Positions 35,115 through 44,260 of a DNA stretch of 64,000 bases are shown piece after piece. A program made the translations under genes and the position numbers. The notes under the pieces were generated by a model. It was given only the letters and a program-made list of their open reading frames with translations, had not been told where the DNA came from and did not search any database. Every line of letters starts with the position of its first letter. Position 1 is the first letter of the stretch. The DNA comes from an uncultured Oscillospiraceae bacterium (lineage in GTDB: Bacteria > Bacillota > Clostridia > Oscillospirales > Acutalibacteraceae), in contig UQOE01000006.1 of assembly GCA_900542575.1 (NCBI GenBank), positions 35,654 to 99,653 on the forward strand, written 5' to 3'.

Positions 35115-35747
35115 TTACGATCCGACCATCGTGCGATAGATAGTCCGATACGTGTCTGCCTTATAGTGCAGCCCGTAGGAATCCGTCAGACTCGGCTCGG
35201 TGGAAATGCTCCCGACCAGATTACTGTAGGTATCAATATAGGTGACGTAATAGGGAAGATCCTGCTTCATGGCTGCGTTGAACTGTTCAATGGCTGCGTT
35301 CGAAATAGAGCGGCACTTGCCCTCATAGACCGGATTGACCGAGACAAAGTAGACATGCGCGCCTTTCCAGCGCCACTCTGCCGCCTTGCTGCTGATGTAC
35401 TCTGCATACTTTGCCTGGTTGGAGAGATCGTTGACGCCGAACAGGAAGTAGATGTCTGTGGTCCAGTCAATTCCGTAGGCTTCCGCCTTCGGGACGGCCG
35501 TCCCGGTCATATAGCGGTATCCCTGCCCCTCCCGGGCGACCCAGTACTCGCTTCCGACCTGGCTGTCAATGGAACTGCTGTACTTCCCGTAAAGCGTGGC
35601 ATACATACCCACGGTCCGGGAATCCCCCAGAAAAATCCGGTTGCGCGGCTGCCCCTCCAACAGAGAGCCGGCATGGGCCGGAACAGCATTCAGAGAAAAC
35701 AGCAGGATCAAAACCAGCATCAGACTGCCGGTGCGGCGAAAATTCAT
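35115..35747 (-). CDS. Secreted SGNH-hydrolase-fold protein
   Basis: Exported esterase-like protein of 210 residues with a signal peptide (hydrophobic 9-22, site near AHA at 25-27). IFLGDSRTVGM holds block I Ser, YFLFGVNDLS block III with the GxND motif, and DSYGLHYKADTY the catalytic Asp/His of block V. Members remove acyl groups from carbohydrates or lipids. The operon also encodes an acyltransferase, so acyl groups on a surface glycan may be added and taken off by the two. AGGGAGG precedes the ATG. Confidence 0.85.
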   Translation of the reverse strand: MNFRRTGSLMLVLILLFSLNAVPAHAGSLLEGQPRNRIFLGDSRTVGMYATLYGKYSSSIDSQVGSEYWVAREGQGYRYMTGTAVPKAEAYGIDWTTDIYFLFGVNDLSNQAKYAEYISSKAAEWRWKGAHVYFVSVNPVYEGKCRSISNAAIEQFNAAMKQDLPYYVTYIDTYSNLVGSISTEPSLTDSYGLHYKADTYRTIYRTMVGS

Positions 35748-35772
35748 GGTATTCCTCCCTGTGAAAAAAAGT

Positions 35773-36507
35773 TCAGACGGTGACGATATCGTGCAGTGCT
35801 TCTCCTACAGAATCGACGAGACAATCCGCCGCCTGCTGCACCGCCTCCGGAGAGCGGTGGAAGGTATAAGCACGGTCCACATGCTCCAGAAGCGGGATAT
35901 CGTTGTAAGAGTCCCCAATTCCGCCGATGGACGCGGCTCCCAGCATCTCTTTGGCCAGCAGGGCCGCTTTGCCTTTGGAAGCATGAATCGGACAGACGTC
36001 GACATTGGAGACGTTGGCATAGGCATGTGCCTCACTGCCGAACTCCGCATTGATGTCGCCCGCAATCTGTCTGGCCCGCTCCGGGCTTCCCGTATAGCAG
36101 GAGACGCCGCAGACCGGATCTGGGATTTCGTCCCAGCGCTCCACACAGACCTGCAGCGGATACTCTTTCCCAAAATTGTAGACGGTGTCCCCCGCCAGGA
36201 CGATGGCGGGAAACTTTGCGGCAAAACGCTCATAGATCTCTTTTGCGCTCCCCCGCGCGATTTGTTCTACATACCGCACAGTCCTGCTGCGATCCATCAG
36301 AATTGCCCCGTTTACCAGAATATAAAAGTCAAACTGCAGTTCCGGCGGAGTGGTCAGGAGGACCCCCTGGCAGGAACGCCCCGTGCAGATGCCGAACTGG
36401 TGGCCGTTCCTCTGAAACGCGGCGATGGCGGAGAGATCCTCTTCCAGAATGGCCCGCCGGTCCCAGTGGTACAGAGTTCCGTCGTAGTCGCTCGCAAAAG
36501 CCCACAT
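35773..36507 (-). CDS. HAD-IIB (Cof-like) hydrolase
   Basis: Phosphatase of the HAD superfamily, 244 residues. ASDYDGTLYHWDR is motif I, GICTGRSCQGVLL motif II, a cap domain lies between about 80 and 170, and KGKAALLAKEML with GGIGDSYNDIPLL give motifs III and IV. ATG 36507 is only five bases after the stop of the transaldolase-like gene; a longer frame overlapping that gene has no reason to be used. Sugar phosphate is the likely kind of substrate. Confidence 0.9.
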   Translation of the reverse strand: MWAFASDYDGTLYHWDRRAILEEDLSAIAAFQRNGHQFGICTGRSCQGVLLTTPPELQFDFYILVNGAILMDRSRTVRYVEQIARGSAKEIYERFAAKFPAIVLAGDTVYNFGKEYPLQVCVERWDEIPDPVCGVSCYTGSPERARQIAGDINAEFGSEAHAYANVSNVDVCPIHASKGKAALLAKEMLGAASIGGIGDSYNDIPLLEHVDRAYTFHRSPEAVQQAADCLVDSVGEALHDIVTV

Positions 36508-36511
36508 GGTT

Positions 36512-37171
36512 TTAGTCGTCTCCAAATACGGCGCGGTAGTCATTCTGGAATTTGACTATGCCCTCATCCGTCAGCGGATGGTGGATCATCTGGCGAATGA
36601 CCTTCATAGGAACGGTCGCTATATCGGCGCCAGCCATAGCACACTGGGAGACGTGAATTGGGTTGCGGATGGAGGCGGCGATGATCTTCGCGTCGATGTC
36701 GCCTGCGGCGCGGAACATCGTGACGATTTCTTCAATGAGCGCAATGCCCGGCGTGCTGATGTCGTCCAGCCGGCCGAGGAACGGAGAGACAAAGTCCGCA
36801 CCGGCTCTTGCCGCCAGCAGGGACTGGTTGCCGGAAAAAATCAGAGTACAGTTGGTCCGGATGCCCTCCTGGGACAGCTTGTGGATGGCCTTGAGTCCTT
36901 CTGCGGTCATCGGAATTTTTACGACCATATTGGGATGAATGGAGGCAATTTCCCGCGCTTCGCGGATCATGCCCTCGGCATCGGTCGTGGTGGCTTTGAC
37001 CTCGCCTGAAATATCTCCGTCCACAATGGAGGTGATCTCCCGGATAACTTCTTTGAAGTCCCTGCCCTCTTTGGCAATCAGGGAAGGATTAGTGGTAACA
37101 CCGGAGATAATGCCCATTTCATTGGCCTCCCGGATATCGTCGACATTGGCAGTGTCTAAGAAAAATTTCAT
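36512..37171 (-). CDS. Transaldolase-like fructose-6-phosphate aldolase
   Basis: Class I aldolase of the TalC/Fsa subfamily, 219 residues, usual length. MKFFLDTANVDDIREA with the conserved Asp6, GVTTNPSLIAKEG, VKIPMTAEGLKAI with the Schiff-base Lys, CTLIFSGNQSLLAARAGADFVSPFLGRLDD, and SIRNPIHVSQCAMAGADIATVP. It is either a short transaldolase in the pentose phosphate path or an aldolase making fructose-6-phosphate from dihydroxyacetone; the sequence alone cannot separate them. AAAGGAG precedes the ATG. Confidence 0.93.
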   Translation of the reverse strand: MKFFLDTANVDDIREANEMGIISGVTTNPSLIAKEGRDFKEVIREITSIVDGDISGEVKATTTDAEGMIREAREIASIHPNMVVKIPMTAEGLKAIHKLSQEGIRTNCTLIFSGNQSLLAARAGADFVSPFLGRLDDISTPGIALIEEIVTMFRAAGDIDAKIIAASIRNPIHVSQCAMAGADIATVPMKVIRQMIHHPLTDEGIVKFQNDYRAVFGDD

Positions 37172-37184
37172 ATGAATAACTCCT

Positions 37185-38243
37185 TTACCCGGCATGGCTG
37201 ACCGGTTTGGTTTTGGGCGGATTGATCTTTCGTGAGAGCCGGCTTCCCAGGGCGTGCAGCGGAATGGAAAGCACCACTGAAATAAGGATTACTATGGCAT
37301 AGACCCAATAGTGATTGGTAGGATAATCTTTCGCCTTTGCAAGATTGCGGACGCAGACATGGGTCAGATAGAGTTCCAGCGAGTAGCTGCCGCAGAGCCG
37401 CAGGAACCGTCGATTCCAGCTCTCCTGCTCCTGCAGCCCGATGAACATCGTGCTGAGGCCGATATAGCCCAGCGTCAGAAAGATGTCAAGATAACGCCGC
37501 ACCAGCGCTGCACTGTCATAGTAGCGCAGCACAATTCCCGCTGCACAGAAGAGTGTAAACAGGATTGCAGCCAGCCGGCGATTCAGACTCTTTCCCTCCA
37601 TAATATATTTTCCGAGATAGGCACCGAGCAGGAAGACGGGAATGCGGCCAATGACGATGTCTTGGGATTTGGCATCTTTGCCCCAGTGGGCAAGACCCCA
37701 GAAGGAAAGTACTATGAAGAACGCTGCCAGGACCAGGAAACGGATGGTGCGCCGAATATCACTTTCTGTACTGTTTAGAAGCGCATGGACCAGAGGGTAG
37801 ATCAAGTACATGACAAGAATAAAAAAGATGAACCATAGCGTCACACGCCCCTGGGTAAAGAAAGTGACGAAAAACAGGTTCTTCCACCAGCTGGTAAACG
37901 CCCCGCCGGTAATGGCCGCGCGGATACCCCAGAAGACTGCGCCGACAATGAGATAGGATGGAAGAATGCGAATAAACCGCTTCTGATAAAAGTGCCCGAC
38001 ATCCGGGTCCCGCATCATGGAATAGTAGAGGCCCATTCCGGAGAGAAACAGAAAGATGTCCACGCCGACGGCGCCGATCCACCAGCCGTAGACGTCGGCC
38101 AAGGAACGCAGCAGCATTGTGGAACCCAGTTCCTTTACATCCTGAAAATAGTGCAGAAGCATGATGGAAAGGATGGACAGTCCGAAAAGTTCATTTCGGA
38201 CGCTGCTGAACTCACGAAGCGAGTAGGTGCTTGTGGAATGCAT
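37185..38243 (-). CDS. Membrane acyltransferase, family 3 (OafA-like)
   Basis: Multi-span O-acyltransferase of 352 residues with about ten membrane segments. RNELFGLSILSIMLLHYFQ carries the family's conserved His in the first span, and VDIFLFLSGMGLYYSM with FYQKRFIRILPSY the loop motif typical of this family. Such proteins acetylate surface sugars. First gene of the operon that runs through the transaldolase, HAD, SGNH and helicase genes. AGGAG precedes the ATG. Confidence 0.9.
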   Translation of the reverse strand: MHSTSTYSLREFSSVRNELFGLSILSIMLLHYFQDVKELGSTMLLRSLADVYGWWIGAVGVDIFLFLSGMGLYYSMMRDPDVGHFYQKRFIRILPSYLIVGAVFWGIRAAITGGAFTSWWKNLFFVTFFTQGRVTLWFIFFILVMYLIYPLVHALLNSTESDIRRTIRFLVLAAFFIVLSFWGLAHWGKDAKSQDIVIGRIPVFLLGAYLGKYIMEGKSLNRRLAAILFTLFCAAGIVLRYYDSAALVRRYLDIFLTLGYIGLSTMFIGLQEQESWNRRFLRLCGSYSLELYLTHVCVRNLAKAKDYPTNHYWVYAIVILISVVLSIPLHALGSRLSRKINPPKTKPVSHAG

Positions 38244-38283
38244 TCAATTCTCCTTTTCATATAAATAGAAAGTCATATTAATT

Positions 38284-38312
38284 ATCTTACCGTTCCGCGT
38301 GCGCTGTTTCAA
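38284..38312 (-). promoter_or_regulatory. Promoter of acyltransferase operon
   Basis: TTGAAA (38312-38307), 17-base spacer, TAAGAT (38289-38284) on the minus strand, 40 bases before the start. Confidence 0.68.
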
Positions 38313-38320
38313 GAAAAAAG

Positions 38321-38348
38321 AAAAGCGCATGGCTAGCCATGCGCTTTT
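38321..38348 (-). terminator. Terminator of GH3 beta-glucosidase gene
   Basis: Perfect palindrome AAAAGCGCATGG-CTAG-CCATGCGCTTTT, followed on the minus strand by CTTTTTTCTTG. Confidence 0.88.
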
Positions 38349-38362
38349 CCAAAATTTTACAT

Positions 38363-41092
38363 TTACAGAGCCGAACCAATAAGAAGTGCCAGGAAGTCTT
38401 TGTCAGACGGGATGACATAAGCGTTGGCCTCGGTGTAAAGGATGTTCTTGCAGGACTGCTGCAGGAAGTAGATATCGGCGTCGGTGTTGGCGCTCGGATA
38501 CTTCAGCGGATTGCCCTGGATATCTTTGATGTCGAGCCAGAAGTCGGAACCGCCGCGTACAAATGCGTCACTGTGGAGCCAGTAATCGGTGAATCCGAAG
38601 TAGTTCGAGATATCGTACTGGATGCCCCAGCCGCACTGGTCAGCGGAGACCTGACCGCGGAATCCCCACTCGTTGCGGAGGACTTCATCGTTCAGCGGCT
38701 CATAGTCGTTGGTCCAGACGTCGCCGACCATGTTGCAGCCGTCCATTACAGCGTTGGCATGGCCTTTCTTGACGGAGATCTCAAACGGCTTCAAGTAGAT
38801 TTCACGGATAGCCTGTTCATTGGAATAGGTATGGAGATTCTCACCGCGATGGGATTCCTGGTCATTCAGTGCAAAGTGCTTGATAAAGACGATTGTGCCC
38901 TTCTCGCGTGCGCCAAGTACGGACTGGCTGCCGATAAGACCGGCGAGCATGCCGTCTTCCGAGTAGTACTCATAGTTGCGTCCGGAGTATGCGTTGCGGT
39001 GGTTATCCATAGCTGGTGCATACCAGGAGGTACAGCTGTTGAAGTGGAGCTCATCGGCGACGATCTGGCCGAACTCATAGGCGAGCTCCTGGTTCCAGGA
39101 CATAGCGAGCGTGCTCTCTGCCGGATAGGAAACCGGGGCGACTCCAGACTGGGCGGCGTAGGAGATCATGCCCTGCGGGCCGTCGGAGTCCAGTGTGCCG
39201 GGTTTGCCGACGGAGTCGGCATTGCGCGTCTGATACATTCCGGTGCAGATGAGTTTCTGCATTTCGTCGACGGACATCTGAGAGACAAGTTTGTCCCACT
39301 GCGGATCGTCATACGGAACGCCCTTGAGGTCGGTGTACTTCATATTGCCGGGAGCATCGTAATCCACGCCCTTGGTGTAATGTTTCGTGACCTTGTGGTC
39401 TTCATTTTTGCGTGCATAGGCATCCGGATCGTTCTGGAAGGTGAGATCCTTGATGTTGGCGCTGACCGAGTTCATGGCCTCTGCATAGTTGGCGAAGCCG
39501 TTCTTACGGGACAGATACTTGCCGCGTGCGGCCTGGTCGAACTCATTGTAAGCCTGCTGGTCATCGGTGGAGCGCTTATCCTTGCCAGTGTAGACGAAGT
39601 CCTCTTTTGCCTCAGAGGTCTTGGTGTCATATGCGGTGTGGGAGTTGGCGCGTACGGAGAACTCATACTTGCCGGCATCCAGACGATAGGCGCCCTTTTT
39701 GCCATTGGCGTTCTGGTAAGTGCTGTCATAGGAAGCAAAGTCCTCGACATTGACCGGGATCTTGACCGTCTCAGACTTGCCGGGCTCCAGGACATTGGTC
39801 TTGCCGATACCGACAAGAGCAACCTCTGCCTTCTCGACGCCGTGTGTCTGGTCGTACTTGGTGTACGGAGCCTTGACATAGACCTGGACCGCCTCTTTGC
39901 CGGCGACTTTGCCGGTGTTCTTAACCTTTACCTTAATGGTAAAGATGTCATGCGGTTTGAGTTTCTTTGGAACGCCGCCGGAGATCTTCTGCTCAAAGGT
40001 TGTATAGGAGAGGCCGGAGCCGAACGGATAAGCGACGATATTGTTGTAGTTATGGAAGTCAAAGGTCTTGCCGCTCTTCGGATCTTTGATAACGGCCTTC
40101 TCGGCAGCTGCAGTCTCATAGTACTTGTAGCCGTTGTAAATACCTTCGACATAGTCGACATAGTAAGTGCCCTTTGCATTGGCGGCTTTCTGCTCTCCGA
40201 AGTTGGCAGAAGTCGGGTTGGCATCGTTGTCATAGACCCAGGTGTCAGGCAGCCGTCCGGACGGGTTGACCGTGCCGTTCAGCACTTTGCCGAGTGCGAC
40301 AAAGCCGTGGGTACCGGGGATGCCGACATCGACGATTGCATCGACATTGATGGCGGCGAGCTCTTTCATCTCCAGCGCGTTGGCGGAGTTGATGACGACG
40401 ACAACCTTCTTGAAAGTCTCACGCGCCTTCTTCAGCATAGCCTCTTCATTGACGCTGAGCTGGAGATAGCGGCGGCCGTCGACGCTCTTATAATAGGTGA
40501 GGTCCTGACCCTCGCCGGCGTTGCGTCCAAGGACGACAACAGCGGTGTCAGAGTACTTCTTCATGTTTTCAAACGAAGCATCTCCGGTAAAGTTGCTGAG
40601 CGCCGGCTCCTTCTGATTAAACGATGCCAGTGCCATAGCTGCAACCGTGCTCAACAAGCCTGCATTGCTGCTGGAAGGAGCCCCGTAGCCCTCGGTTTTT
40701 CCGATAGCCGGGTTCACTTCAAAGCCCGCCTTTTCCAGGGACTCGACGATGGAAGTGGCATTGGTAGTATCTGCCATACCGGAACCGCTGCCGCCGTAAA
40801 CCGGGTTATAGGCACAGTAGCCAAGCAGGTTGATCTTTCCCTTCTTCAGCGGAAGCGCACCGTTCTGGTTCTTCATGAGGACAATGCCCTCTTCCGCCTC
40901 TTTCTCGGCGAAGTTGAGCCAGTCCTGATGATTGGTCGTAATGGCCGAATCGTACTTCAGTGTGGAGTTGTCAACACTTGACTTGTTGACCATTGCAGAT
41001 GCCGGCAGAACAGAGCAGACGGCAAACAGCAGCGTCATAACAAGCGCGACAAGGCCACGGAACGCACGATGCGGCCGGAGCGTTGTTTTCAT
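38363..41092 (-). CDS. Secreted GH3 glycosidase with inverted domain order
   Basis: Exported family 3 glycoside hydrolase of 909 residues, likely a beta-glucosidase or related enzyme on plant oligosaccharides. Signal peptide (hydrophobic 12-28, ASA near 31-33). The alpha/beta sandwich comes first (GIVLMKNQNGALPL at 69-82, MADTTNATSIVESLE), then a fibronectin-like part (about 370-500), and the TIM barrel last (about 590-909) with IKHFALNDQE and the putative nucleophile Asp818 in GQVSADQCG. This is the reverse of the usual GH3 order, as known from Ruminococcus albus and Butyrivibrio enzymes. Monocistronic. Confidence 0.92.
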   Translation of the reverse strand: MKTTLRPHRAFRGLVALVMTLLFAVCSVLPASAMVNKSSVDNSTLKYDSAITTNHQDWLNFAEKEAEEGIVLMKNQNGALPLKKGKINLLGYCAYNPVYGGSGSGMADTTNATSIVESLEKAGFEVNPAIGKTEGYGAPSSSNAGLLSTVAAMALASFNQKEPALSNFTGDASFENMKKYSDTAVVVLGRNAGEGQDLTYYKSVDGRRYLQLSVNEEAMLKKARETFKKVVVVINSANALEMKELAAINVDAIVDVGIPGTHGFVALGKVLNGTVNPSGRLPDTWVYDNDANPTSANFGEQKAANAKGTYYVDYVEGIYNGYKYYETAAAEKAVIKDPKSGKTFDFHNYNNIVAYPFGSGLSYTTFEQKISGGVPKKLKPHDIFTIKVKVKNTGKVAGKEAVQVYVKAPYTKYDQTHGVEKAEVALVGIGKTNVLEPGKSETVKIPVNVEDFASYDSTYQNANGKKGAYRLDAGKYEFSVRANSHTAYDTKTSEAKEDFVYTGKDKRSTDDQQAYNEFDQAARGKYLSRKNGFANYAEAMNSVSANIKDLTFQNDPDAYARKNEDHKVTKHYTKGVDYDAPGNMKYTDLKGVPYDDPQWDKLVSQMSVDEMQKLICTGMYQTRNADSVGKPGTLDSDGPQGMISYAAQSGVAPVSYPAESTLAMSWNQELAYEFGQIVADELHFNSCTSWYAPAMDNHRNAYSGRNYEYYSEDGMLAGLIGSQSVLGAREKGTIVFIKHFALNDQESHRGENLHTYSNEQAIREIYLKPFEISVKKGHANAVMDGCNMVGDVWTNDYEPLNDEVLRNEWGFRGQVSADQCGWGIQYDISNYFGFTDYWLHSDAFVRGGSDFWLDIKDIQGNPLKYPSANTDADIYFLQQSCKNILYTEANAYVIPSDKDFLALLIGSAL

Positions 41093-41263
41093 TTCGTTTC
41101 CTCCTTGTCTTGCGAATCTCCTTATAAAAATTTACAAATTTTTCCAGATTTATCGCAGAATTTTATCAACAAATTAATACTAGCATTGAATATCAGGAAA
41201 AACAAGACATCATTCCGGAAAATGTGTCCGTGCACGGAGAAAAGCAAACGATTCCGGAAGACA

Positions 41264-41304
41264 GAAAAAACGGCGGCCCGTCATAAACAGACGGACCGCC
41301 GTTT
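41264..41304 (-). terminator. Terminator of glgB
   Basis: AAACGGCGGCCCGTC (41268-41282) pairs with GACGGACCGCCGTTT (41290-41304); TTTTTTC follows on the minus strand. Confidence 0.9.
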
Positions 41305-41338
41305 CTATACAGGAATGTCCGGAGACAGTTCTCCAGCC

Positions 41339-43174
41339 TCATTTTTCGTCCGGTTCTTCCCCGGTCTCCTCCTCGTCCGTTCCCGGCTCATACAGCGAAA
41401 AGCACAGGCCGGTAAACGGTTTCATATTAATCTGGCAGACGCCGTTCGAGTCAGGTGTGATATCGAGCGCGCCGTCCAGATCGGCTCCGTGGTAGACATC
41501 CCGCTGGGAGTCGAGCAGGAGCTTCAGGTTTTCGCCGAAGACCTCGTGGTAGAAATAGGTCCGGGGCTCTGCAGAGAAGTTGAACACAAACAGGAGAACT
41601 TCTCCGCCGCCGAAACGCTTGAATACATAGACAGAATCTTTTGTCAGATCTGCCTCTACCCACTGGAAGCCGTGCCGGCTGTAATCCTCCGCCCAAAATG
41701 CAGGGTGTTCCAGGTACAGGTGGTTCAAGTCTATCATGAAATGGTGGAACGCGTCGTGAATGGGGTATTTGAGCATAAACCAGTCCTGCTCTTTCTTTTC
41801 ATCCCACTCCCGGAGCTGCGCAAACTCCGTGCCCATGAAATTGAGCTTTTTGCCCGGGTGGGCATACATATATAAATACATGGCGCGGGCCTGGTCAAAC
41901 TTGCCTTCGTACAGCCCCTCCATCTTCTGGACAATGGTCGCCTTGCCGTGTACCACCTCGTCATGGGACAGCGGCAGCAGGTAGGATTCGTTGTAGAAGT
42001 AGGCCATGGAGAAGGTCAGCTTGTGATGTGCCGCAGGCCGTTCCGCACTCGGGGTGCGGAAATAGTTGAGAGTGTCGTTCATCCAGCCCATGTCCCACTT
42101 GTAGTCAAACCCGAGGCCGCCCCAGTCCACCGGCGCCGTGACTTTCGGGTACGCGGAGGAGTCCTCCGCAATCAGAATGCACTCGGGAATCCGCTGCTTC
42201 AGACCGCTGTTCATGCGCTTCAGAAACTCGATGGCGCCTTTATTTTCGCCCCGGGCCTCCTCGCCCTGCCAATAGATGAGGTTGCCGACGGCATCCATGC
42301 GGAGGCCGTCAAAATGGTACTCATCCAGCCAGAAATAGGAGGCGGATTCCAAGAAGCTGCACACCTCCGGTTTCCAGTGGTTGAAGTTGCAGGAGCCCCA
42401 TTCGTTAAAGCCGATGTCTTTATTCGGGTACTCATAAATGGAGGTGCCGTCGAACCGGTAGAGAGCATAGTCGTTGACCGCAAAATGGACCGTGACAATG
42501 TCCAGGATGACGCCGATGCCGTTCTGATGGCACTGGTCAATAAACGCCTTCAGCTGATCCGGAGTTCCATACCGGGAGGTGGCGCTGAAGAAGCCCGTCG
42601 CCTGATAGCCCCATGAGTTGTCAGACGGGTACTCGTTCAGAGGCATGAGTTCCAGGTAGTTGTAGCCATTCTCAATTAAATAGGGAATCAGCAGGTCCCC
42701 CAGTTCATCATAGCGGTACCAGTCATCCTCGGCCTCCCCCGGTTTCCGCCAGGACCCGAAATGGACCTCATAGATATTGAGCGGCTGTTCCCGCATAGTG
42801 GAGCGGTTCTGCATCCATTTTTCATCGTGAAACGTGTAATTCCGCATGTCGTAGAGCACCGATGCGGTTCCCGGCCGGCGCTCAGACCAAAACCCGTACG
42901 GGTCCTGATGGTCCAGGAAGCTGCCGTCGTACTTGTAAATGCGGTATTTATACATCTGTCCGGATTTGGCCTCCGGGACAAAACATTCCCAGATGGTACC
43001 GTCGTATCCCCTGCTCATGGGGATTTCCTCCCAGCCGGAGAATTCGCCGATAACCGCTGCGCGGGCCGCCGCAGGCGCGTAGACGCAGAAACGGACTCCG
43101 TCGTCGGTGACGTGGGCGCCCAGCCCCTTGTACGCCTCAAACTCCTGTCCGTAATGAAAGTTATAGTAATCCAT
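41339..43174 (-). CDS. glgB: 1,4-alpha-glucan branching enzyme GlgB
   Basis: Makes alpha-1,6 branches in glycogen; cytoplasmic GH13 enzyme of 611 residues. CBM48-type N-terminal domain (about 15-105: DGVRFCVYAPAAARAAVIGEF), catalytic barrel from about 130 with GLRMDAVGNLIYW (nucleophile Asp), LIAEDSSAYPKV (acid Glu) and LPLSHDEVVHG, and a C-terminal beta domain ending near 590. The tail is acidic. No glgA, glgC or glgP is in the window, so it stands apart from a glycogen operon. AAAGGG precedes ATG 43174; -10 TATACT lies about 40 bases upstream. Confidence 0.94.
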   Translation of the reverse strand: MDYYNFHYGQEFEAYKGLGAHVTDDGVRFCVYAPAAARAAVIGEFSGWEEIPMSRGYDGTIWECFVPEAKSGQMYKYRIYKYDGSFLDHQDPYGFWSERRPGTASVLYDMRNYTFHDEKWMQNRSTMREQPLNIYEVHFGSWRKPGEAEDDWYRYDELGDLLIPYLIENGYNYLELMPLNEYPSDNSWGYQATGFFSATSRYGTPDQLKAFIDQCHQNGIGVILDIVTVHFAVNDYALYRFDGTSIYEYPNKDIGFNEWGSCNFNHWKPEVCSFLESASYFWLDEYHFDGLRMDAVGNLIYWQGEEARGENKGAIEFLKRMNSGLKQRIPECILIAEDSSAYPKVTAPVDWGGLGFDYKWDMGWMNDTLNYFRTPSAERPAAHHKLTFSMAYFYNESYLLPLSHDEVVHGKATIVQKMEGLYEGKFDQARAMYLYMYAHPGKKLNFMGTEFAQLREWDEKKEQDWFMLKYPIHDAFHHFMIDLNHLYLEHPAFWAEDYSRHGFQWVEADLTKDSVYVFKRFGGGEVLLFVFNFSAEPRTYFYHEVFGENLKLLLDSQRDVYHGADLDGALDITPDSNGVCQINMKPFTGLCFSLYEPGTDEEETGEEPDEK

Positions 43175-43259
43175 AAGCACACCCTTTCTGTGGGATCTTT
43201 TCTCCTGAACCCAGTATAGCATGCGGACCGGAGATGCTTCCACTCCCATCCACGCGTAA

Positions 43260-43291
43260 AAAATCCGCGGGCCGTATGGTCCGCGGATTTT
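43260..43291 (-). terminator. Terminator of ttcA-like gene
   Basis: ATCCGCGG (43263-43270) pairs with CCGCGGAT (43281-43288), ten-base loop, T run on the minus strand. Confidence 0.85.
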
Positions 43292-43296
43292 CTGCC

Positions 43297-44157
43297 TTAT
43301 CGTATGCCGTCCAGGTCGTCATACCGTTCCAGAAACGAGTGCTCCTCTCCGCCGGTCTGGTAGCCGGGGAAAGTATCCAGACAGACGCTGTGGATGCTGT
43401 TGAACAGGCTGGTCTCCAGGTTGGGATTGGTCTTCTCCAATTCCCGGATCAGCTGCTTGATCTCCTGCCGTTTGGACATGCCATTTTCGTTGCCATTCGC
43501 CTCATAGGCCTCCGTAAACCGGCAGGCGCAGCGGATAAATTCCAAATTGTTATAGCGCACCCAGGCGAGGATATCCGCCTCTCGAATGCGGTACAGCGGG
43601 CGGATGAGCTCCATGCCCTCGTAGTGCAGACTGTGGAGTTTCGGCGGCATCGTGCGGATTTCCGAGCTGTAGAACATGCTCATGAGCGTCGTCTCATTGA
43701 CGTCATCCCGGTGGTGCCCGAGGGCAATCTTGTTGCATCCCTGCTCTTTTGCCGTTTTATAGAGCCAGCCCCGCCGCATTTTGGCGCACAGGTAGCAAGG
43801 ATTTTTCTCCGTCGCATTGGCAATTTCAAAGACGTTGCTCTCGAATATGGTCAGCGGGATGTGCAGCAGCGCCGCATTCTCCTCAATTTTCCGCCGGTTG
43901 ACGGCGTTATAGCCCGGGTCCATACAGATAAACTGCAGCTCAAAAGGCTTATTGCCATGGGCCTGGATTTCCTGCATAAGTTTGGCCAGCAGGAAGGAGT
44001 CCTTCCCCCCGGAAATGCAGACCGCAATCCGGTCCCCCGGCGCGATCAGGTCGTATTCATCGAGCGCCATCACAAACGGGTGCCACAGGCTCTTCCGGTA
44101 TTTGGTAATGATGCTCCGCTCAATCTTCTGATAAGGCTCCAGTTCCTTTTTTGCCAT
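43297..44157 (-). CDS. ttcA: TtcA-family tRNA thiolation ATPase
   Basis: PP-loop adenylating enzyme of 286 residues, by family a tRNA 2-thiocytidine synthase acting at position 32. ISGGKDSFLLAKLM is the PP-loop, NPCYLCAKMRRGWLY the CxxC pair for the Fe-S cluster, ALGHHRDDVNETTLMSMFY the second family signature, and a further CAC near residue 215 gives the remaining cluster Cys. TtcA-like proteins of Clostridia may modify other positions. GGAGG precedes ATG 44157; the longer frame runs into the neighbouring gene. Confidence 0.88.
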   Translation of the reverse strand: MAKKELEPYQKIERSIITKYRKSLWHPFVMALDEYDLIAPGDRIAVCISGGKDSFLLAKLMQEIQAHGNKPFELQFICMDPGYNAVNRRKIEENAALLHIPLTIFESNVFEIANATEKNPCYLCAKMRRGWLYKTAKEQGCNKIALGHHRDDVNETTLMSMFYSSEIRTMPPKLHSLHYEGMELIRPLYRIREADILAWVRYNNLEFIRCACRFTEAYEANGNENGMSKRQEIKQLIRELEKTNPNLETSLFNSIHSVCLDTFPGYQTGGEEHSFLERYDDLDGIR

Positions 44158-44209
44158 GCTGCCCCTCCGCTTTTTGAAATCAGGACCTATTATAGCGGAA
44201 TTGTCTGCA

Positions 44210-44243
44210 AAAAAACAGCGGGCACACCGGAAGATGTGCCCGC
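44210..44243 (-). terminator. Terminator of 3-hydroxyacyl-CoA dehydrogenase gene
   Basis: GCGGGCACA (44218-44226) pairs perfectly with TGTGCCCGC (44235-44243), then TGTTTTTTT on the minus strand. Confidence 0.9.
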
Positions 44244-44260
44244 CGAAACTTCGGCAGTCT

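Noticed and set aside
38339..40981. Long open frame opposite the GH3 gene (plus strand)
   Set aside because: It mirrors the codon pattern of the GH3 gene, has no ribosome site and encodes a sequence rich in Val/Ile/Leu/Gly/Asp without any domain.
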